Shown piece after piece: positions 60,843-64,000 of a stretch of DNA of 64,000 nucleotides. Origin of the DNA: JANXMY01 sp964251675 (GTDB taxonomy: Bacteria; Armatimonadota; Armatimonadia; Armatimonadales; Capsulimonadaceae). The notes beneath the pieces are model-generated. The model was given only the letters and a program-made list of their open reading frames with translations, did no database searches and was not told the DNA's origin. The position numbers were made by a program, and so were the translations under genes. The stretch spans positions 8,550-72,549 of the forward strand of contig CAXUKS010000019.1 in assembly GCA_964251675.1 (NCBI GenBank). Reading direction: 5' to 3'. The number at the start of each line of letters is the position of its first letter. Positions within the stretch are counted from its first letter, which is position 1.

Positions 60843-62075
60843 TTAGCCGCCGACAGGGGCCATCAGGCGGGCGAAGCGATTGCGGCCCACTTTGAGAACC
60901 TGCCCCGTTGTGACCGTGACAAGCAGCGCGGGGTCGGCGACTTTTTCGCCGTCCAGCGAGACGCCGCCCTGAGAGACCAGACGCTTGGCCTCGCCCGACG
61001 ACGCGGCCAGCCCCGCCGCCACCAAAAGAGCGGCCACACGGGTGCGGCCTTCAGAGTCACAAATGTCGGCGGGCACGGCAAGTTCGGGCATCTCGTCCGG
61101 GATTTGATGCTCTTTGTGAACCCGCTCAAACTCATCGTCAGCGGCCTGCCCGGCCTCGGAGCCGTGGTACAGGCTGATAATCTCCCGCGCCAGCCGCTTT
61201 TTGGCCTCGCGGGGGTGCGTCTGCGTGGAGTCGGTCAGGGTTTTGACTTCGTCCAGCGGCACATCCGTACACAGCTCGTAGTAGGTCGGCATCAGCTCGT
61301 CGGAGATTGACATCAGCTTGCCGAACATCACGGTCGGCGCTTCGCTGATACCGACATAGTTGCCGAGCGACTTGCTCATCTTCTTGATGCCGTCGAGGCC
61401 CACCAGGAGCGGCATAAACAGCGCGACCTGCGCTTTCTGCCCCAGCTCTTTTTGCAGGGCGCGGCCCGCCAGAATGTTGAACGTCTGATCCTGGCCGCCC
61501 ATCTCCACATCGGCTTTGATCGCCACGCTGTCATACGCCTGCGCCAGCGGATACAGCAGCTCATGCAGGCTGATCGGCTGCCCCGTCTCGAAGCGGCTCT
61601 TGAAGTCTTCCCGCTGCATCACCTGCGCGACGGTCATTTTGGATGCCAGCCCGACAAGGTCAGCAAAGCTAAGTTTCCCCAGCCACTCACTATTGAAACG
61701 GATGACCGTTTTGTCCCGGTCCAACACTTTGGCGAGCTGCTCCACATAGGTCTTGCCATTGGCCTCGATTTCCTCCGACGACAGCATGGGCCGGGTCACG
61801 GAGCGGCCTGACGGGTCGCCAATCAGCGCGGTGTAATCGCCAATAATAATCACGACCACATGGCCGAGGTCCTGAAACTGCCGCAGCTTTCGCAGCACCA
61901 CGGCGAAGCCGAGGTGAATATCCGGCGCGGTCGGGTCCAGCCCCAGTTTGATCTGCAGGGGCCGCCCGTCTCTGGCGGACTTTTCGAGCTTGGCTTTCAG
62001 CTCATTTTTCGGCACGATTTCGGTGGTTCCGCGTTCCAGCCGCGCCATCTGTTCATCGAGGGAAAGAAGTGTCAT
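60843..62075 (-). CDS. tyrS: Tyrosyl-tRNA synthetase
   Basis: About 410 residues from ATG 62075. Class I signature HLGF (54-57, variant of HIGH), GDYTALIGDPSGR, EMGGQDQTFNILAGR, KMSKS (about 228-232), C-terminal S4 domain (EAKRLVSQGGVSLDGEKV). The HLGF/KMSKS pair and length fit the TyrZ branch. TGC-TACACT lies about 9 nt before the ATG (62085-62090), giving an almost leaderless mRNA; no T-box leader is present. Confidence 0.95.
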   Translation of the reverse strand: MTLLSLDEQMARLERGTTEIVPKNELKAKLEKSARDGRPLQIKLGLDPTAPDIHLGFAVVLRKLRQFQDLGHVVVIIIGDYTALIGDPSGRSVTRPMLSSEEIEANGKTYVEQLAKVLDRDKTVIRFNSEWLGKLSFADLVGLASKMTVAQVMQREDFKSRFETGQPISLHELLYPLAQAYDSVAIKADVEMGGQDQTFNILAGRALQKELGQKAQVALFMPLLVGLDGIKKMSKSLGNYVGISEAPTVMFGKLMSISDELMPTYYELCTDVPLDEVKTLTDSTQTHPREAKKRLAREIISLYHGSEAGQAADDEFERVHKEHQIPDEMPELAVPADICDSEGRTRVAALLVAAGLAASSGEAKRLVSQGGVSLDGEKVADPALLVTVTTGQVLKVGRNRFARLMAPVGG

Positions 62076-62188
62076 AACACGGGGAGTGTAGCACACGGCG
62101 GCGGGCAAAGTCAATTCGGCGAACGGGAGACGCCCGCCGTGTGTCTGCTGTCCGCGCAGGCGGCTATTTGCTTTCTACAGCCCCGAAT

Positions 62189-62382
62189 GGCGTTGCTGCA
62201 TAAATGGACGGGCCAAATGCCGGGCGTGTGAAATATATTAAAACCCCCGGCAGGGAAGCGCCCTTCGGGTGAAGAACTAAGCCACAGGCATTTGGCTCTC
62301 TCTGTGTCCGAAGGACATTTCCTTGCCGGGGGTTTCTACACCCCCGGCACTCTCAACGACTATGGGATTTATGCAGCAACGC
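62189..62382. repeat. Intergenic palindromic element, family A, full copy
   Basis: Outer arms GGCGTTGCTGCATAAAT and ATTTATGCAGCAACGCC enclose the CCCCCGGCAGGG hairpin, CGCCCTTCGGGTG, GTCCGAAGGAC and CCGGGGGTTTCTACACCCCCGG, in the same order as at 9370. Confidence 0.85.
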
Positions 62383-62434
62383 CGCCCCGGATTTCTAATT
62401 CGGGGGCAAAGCCTGCGTCATAAAAGGCAGCAAA

Positions 62435-62458
62435 AGCCACGGGTTTCAACTCGTGGCT
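62435..62458. repeat. Family C palindrome
   Basis: AGCCACGGGTTTCAACTCGTGGCT, just upstream of the Pho-type array. Confidence 0.7.
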
Positions 62459-62490
62459 CATGCTGCTTTCCAGATACCAGTGGGGGAAAG

Positions 62491-62545
62491 TTTAACGCAA
62501 ACTTAATCCTGTCTTAACGCGGGCTTAACGAAGCGAGTCTATACT
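62491..62545 (+). promoter_or_regulatory. Pho-box-like array and promoter of a small RNA
   Basis: TTTAACGC (62491), CTTAATCC (62502), CTTAACGC (62513), CTTAACGA (62524): four octamers at exactly 11-bp steps. TATACT -10 at 62540-62545 starts 16 bp after the last repeat start, with no recognisable -35, as expected for a PhoB-type activated promoter. Confidence 0.7.
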
Positions 62546-62551
62546 AGAGGC

Positions 62552-62628
62552 GTGGCTGAGGTCGGCAGACCTCCCATTGCTCATTCCCCCTTTTCTTTGG
62601 CCGCAGCATCCGCTGTGGCCCTTTTTTT
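62552..62628 (+). ncRNA. Predicted Pho-controlled small RNA
   Basis: From the expected start near 62552 to the T-run at 62622-62628, about 77 nt. 5' hairpin GAGGTC-GGCA-GACCTC (62558-62573), an unpaired C/U-rich linker (CATTCCCCCTTTTC) complementary to ribosome-site-like G/A-rich sequence, and a terminator hairpin GGCCGCAGC-ATCC-GCTGTGGCC (62599-62620) before CTTTTTTT. No open frame of note. The downstream methyltransferase has its own -10 at 62650. Expression and targets are inference. Confidence 0.6.
62599..62628 (+). terminator. Terminator of the small RNA
   Basis: 9-bp stem with one G-T pair, ATCC tetraloop, seven T. Confidence 0.8.
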
Positions 62629-62661
62629 GCCACAAAGCGCCGCGTGGGGTACACTTTCCTC

Positions 62662-63444
62662 ATGAGTGACACCGCGCCCGCAGAGACCGAACACGCCCAC
62701 CTCGAAGGCTTTATTTCCATCACCGCCGCCCTGCAGGGCGGGCGGCGCACAATCCACAGCATTCTGCGGAAAGAGGGCCGCGAAGACGGCCAGTCCCGGC
62801 AGCTCGTGCGTCTTGCCAGAGAGGCCAGGGTTCCGCTGGCGCGGGTGTCTGCCGAAGAAATTGAAGCCCGCGCAGGCGGTAAGAGCCACGGCGGCGTGCT
62901 GGCCGAAGTCGGCCCGTACCAATTCACGCCCCTCTCCGAACTGCTCCAAAACGCCCCCGCCGCGCCCTTTAGCGCCATGCCATTTATTGCCATGATAGAC
63001 GGCGTGGAAGACCCCTTCAACTTCGGGCAGGCCGTCCGCGCCCTGTATGCCGCCGGGGCGGACGGGCTGGTGCTGCGCCCGCGCAACTGGCTGTCGGCGG
63101 CAGGGGTCGTCGCCCGCGCCTCGGCGGGCGCCTCCGAACTCATCCCCACCGCCGTCGCTGAAACCGCCGAAGACGCCGCCGCATTCTTTCGGGCGCAGGG
63201 CCTGCAAATCGCCTGTGCGTCGGACGCCCCTGGCAGCCGTTCGCTGTACGACACGGACCTGACCGGCCCGCTGTTTCTGCTGGTGGGCGGCGAAAAGCGC
63301 GGCGTCACCCGCTCGTTTCTGGCATCGGCGGACTTGAAGCTGCGTATCCCCTATGGCCGCCCCCTGCCCCATTCGCTCGGCACGGCCCCGGCCACAGCCA
63401 TTATCGCCTTTGAGGTGCTGCGGCAGCGGCTGAATATGGGATAG
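62662..63444 (+). CDS. SpoU/TrmH-family RNA 2'-O-methyltransferase
   Basis: About 260 residues from ATG 62662; TACACT (62650-62655) ends 6 nt upstream. N-terminal substrate-binding region with AEEIEARAGGKSHGGVLAEVG, then the knotted SPOUT domain: IDGVEDPFNFGQAVRALYAAGADGLVLRP (from about 112), FLLVGGEKRGVTRSFLASADLKLRIPYGRPLPHSLGTAPATAI. Methylates a ribose 2'-OH in rRNA or tRNA; target unknown. Confidence 0.93.
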   Translation: MSDTAPAETEHAHLEGFISITAALQGGRRTIHSILRKEGREDGQSRQLVRLAREARVPLARVSAEEIEARAGGKSHGGVLAEVGPYQFTPLSELLQNAPAAPFSAMPFIAMIDGVEDPFNFGQAVRALYAAGADGLVLRPRNWLSAAGVVARASAGASELIPTAVAETAEDAAAFFRAQGLQIACASDAPGSRSLYDTDLTGPLFLLVGGEKRGVTRSFLASADLKLRIPYGRPLPHSLGTAPATAIIAFEVLRQRLNMG

Positions 63445-63452
63445 GCCCCCAG

Positions 63453-63520
63453 AGACCTACCACCTTGCTTCGCTCATTCTTCGCTTCGCAGGGTCCTTCC
63501 TAAAAGGAAGGATTAAGATA
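63453..63520. repeat. Family B repeat, half copy
   Basis: GACCTACCACCTTGCTTCGC...CCTTCCTAAAAGGAAGG, the left arm only. Confidence 0.65.
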
Positions 63521-63605
63521 ATGCCAACTTCCTAACCCTTCCCGTTTCGGAAGGGATGGCGAGGGACGAGGAGGGGCAGGTCTCCTAACCTGCCATCGCC
63601 AATAC

Positions 63606-63645
63606 AAGAAAAAGCCCCCGGCCTCGTGGCAGGGGGCTTTTTCTT
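63606..63645. terminator. Bidirectional terminator after ssb
   Basis: AGAAAAAGCCCCC...GGGGGCTTTTTCT, immediately downstream of the ssb stop codon. Confidence 0.85.
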
Positions 63646-63653
63646 TGACTTGT

Positions 63654-64000
63654 CTAGTTGTCCGCGAACGGGTCGTCCAGGTCGTCGTCGGCAGGCGGCT
63701 GATAGTTGCGATTGCCGCCCGCAGCGGGCCGGGCGGGAGCCGCCGCCGCAGGACGGGCTGCCGGAGCGGCCTGGGCGCGGGCCGGGGCAGGCTGCCGGGC
63801 GGGGGGCTGCTGCGCGGGCGCTTCGAAGGCATCTTCGCCGCCGTCGTTGTAGCCGCCGCCCCCGCCATTCTGGCGGCCATAATTGCCGCCGCCCCCGCCG
63901 CCGCCTTCTTCACCCTCTTTCGGGCGATCCAGCGACTTCAAGTTGTCCACGACCACTTCGGTGTCGCGGCGCTTTTCGCCGGCCTGGGTGACATACTCAC
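63654..64000 (-). CDS. ssb: Single-stranded DNA-binding protein (5' part beyond window)
   Basis: The visible part begins inside the OB fold (EYVTQAGEKRRDTEVVVDNLKSLD, the usual last strand), then a long Gly/Asn-rich and Pro/Ala-rich disordered linker and an acidic end DDDLDDPFADN. SSB coats single-stranded DNA and recruits partners through an acidic tip usually ending in Pro-Phe; here three residues follow the Phe. A terminator directly after the stop makes it the last gene of its operon, so rpsR does not follow as in most bacteria. Confidence 0.94.
   Translation of the reverse strand, partial: EYVTQAGEKRRDTEVVVDNLKSLDRPKEGEEGGGGGGGNYGRQNGGGGGYNDGGEDAFEAPAQQPPARQPAPARAQAAPAARPAAAAPARPAAGGNRNYQPPADDDLDDPFADN

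Noticed and set aside
62076..62190. T-box leader before tyrS
   Set aside because: A -10 box lies about 9 nt before the start codon, leaving no leader.

Overview
The window is a GC-rich bacterial chromosome segment carrying about 57 genes. I infer a member of the Armatimonadota. The basis is five class III signal-peptide pseudopilins with the FPVF..VRE.(A/G)R and H-x9-DG signatures common there, together with many secreted glycosidase-like proteins, Tat-exported enzymes and dense palindromic intergenic repeats. This is inference: there is no rRNA to settle it. A 10-N run at 39657-39666 shows that the sequence is a scaffolded draft.

Layout. 1-6.9 kb: end of a small secreted protein, WecG/TagA glycosyltransferase, GH127-like secreted protein, ahcY, nitroreductase, Tat dienelactone hydrolase, OsmC. 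6.9-13 kb: TetR-controlled DHA2 exporter, cupin, beta-propeller, divergent ArsR/SDR pair with a clear operator. 13-17 kb: rpsR, anti-sigma kinase, nirA-type siroheme reductase, VapBC-like pair coupled to an SLH protein. 17-24.7 kb: DUF4091-like secreted protein, a low-GC island with an ImmA/IrrE peptidase and a membrane partner, NTF2-like secreted protein, DUF1361 protein, regulator/membrane-protein pair. 24.8-30.8 kb: STN/glycosidase-like secreted protein (paralogue at 44.7-47.4 kb), MsrP-like molybdoenzyme, GH3. 30.9-36.3 kb: pseudopilin/GspF cluster with internal duplications, then an orphan OmpR-type regulator. 36.4-42.4 kb: sulfatase, sulfotransferase, Ser/Thr kinase, aldehyde dehydrogenase. 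42.4-49.9 kb: MarR plus a second DHA2 exporter, mannose-1-phosphate guanylyltransferase, tRNA-Lys, DUF1223. 50-54.4 kb: GH5, DUF1003, methyltransferase/VOC pair, MoxR. 54.8-59.6 kb: a five-gene operon. 59.7-64 kb: ECF sigma/anti-sigma, tyrS, a predicted small RNA, a SpoU methyltransferase and ssb.

The strongest new signal is a pair of Pho-box-like arrays, each with four TTAAY-type octamers repeating every 11 bp and ending the same distance before a -10 box. One (54828-54882) drives an operon that alternates two pseudopilins with two secreted metallophosphoesterases behind a GntR/LacI-type regulator. The other (62491-62545) drives a gene-less transcript of about 77 nt that ends in a rho-independent terminator and has a C-rich loop, i.e. 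a candidate phosphate-starvation sRNA. Both can be tested in one phosphate-limitation RNA-seq experiment.

A second global trait is leaderless expression: at least ten genes have a -10 hexamer 6-7 nt before the start codon, often with a TGn extension, leaving no room for a ribosome binding site. Other genes have ordinary AGGAG sites, so both modes coexist.
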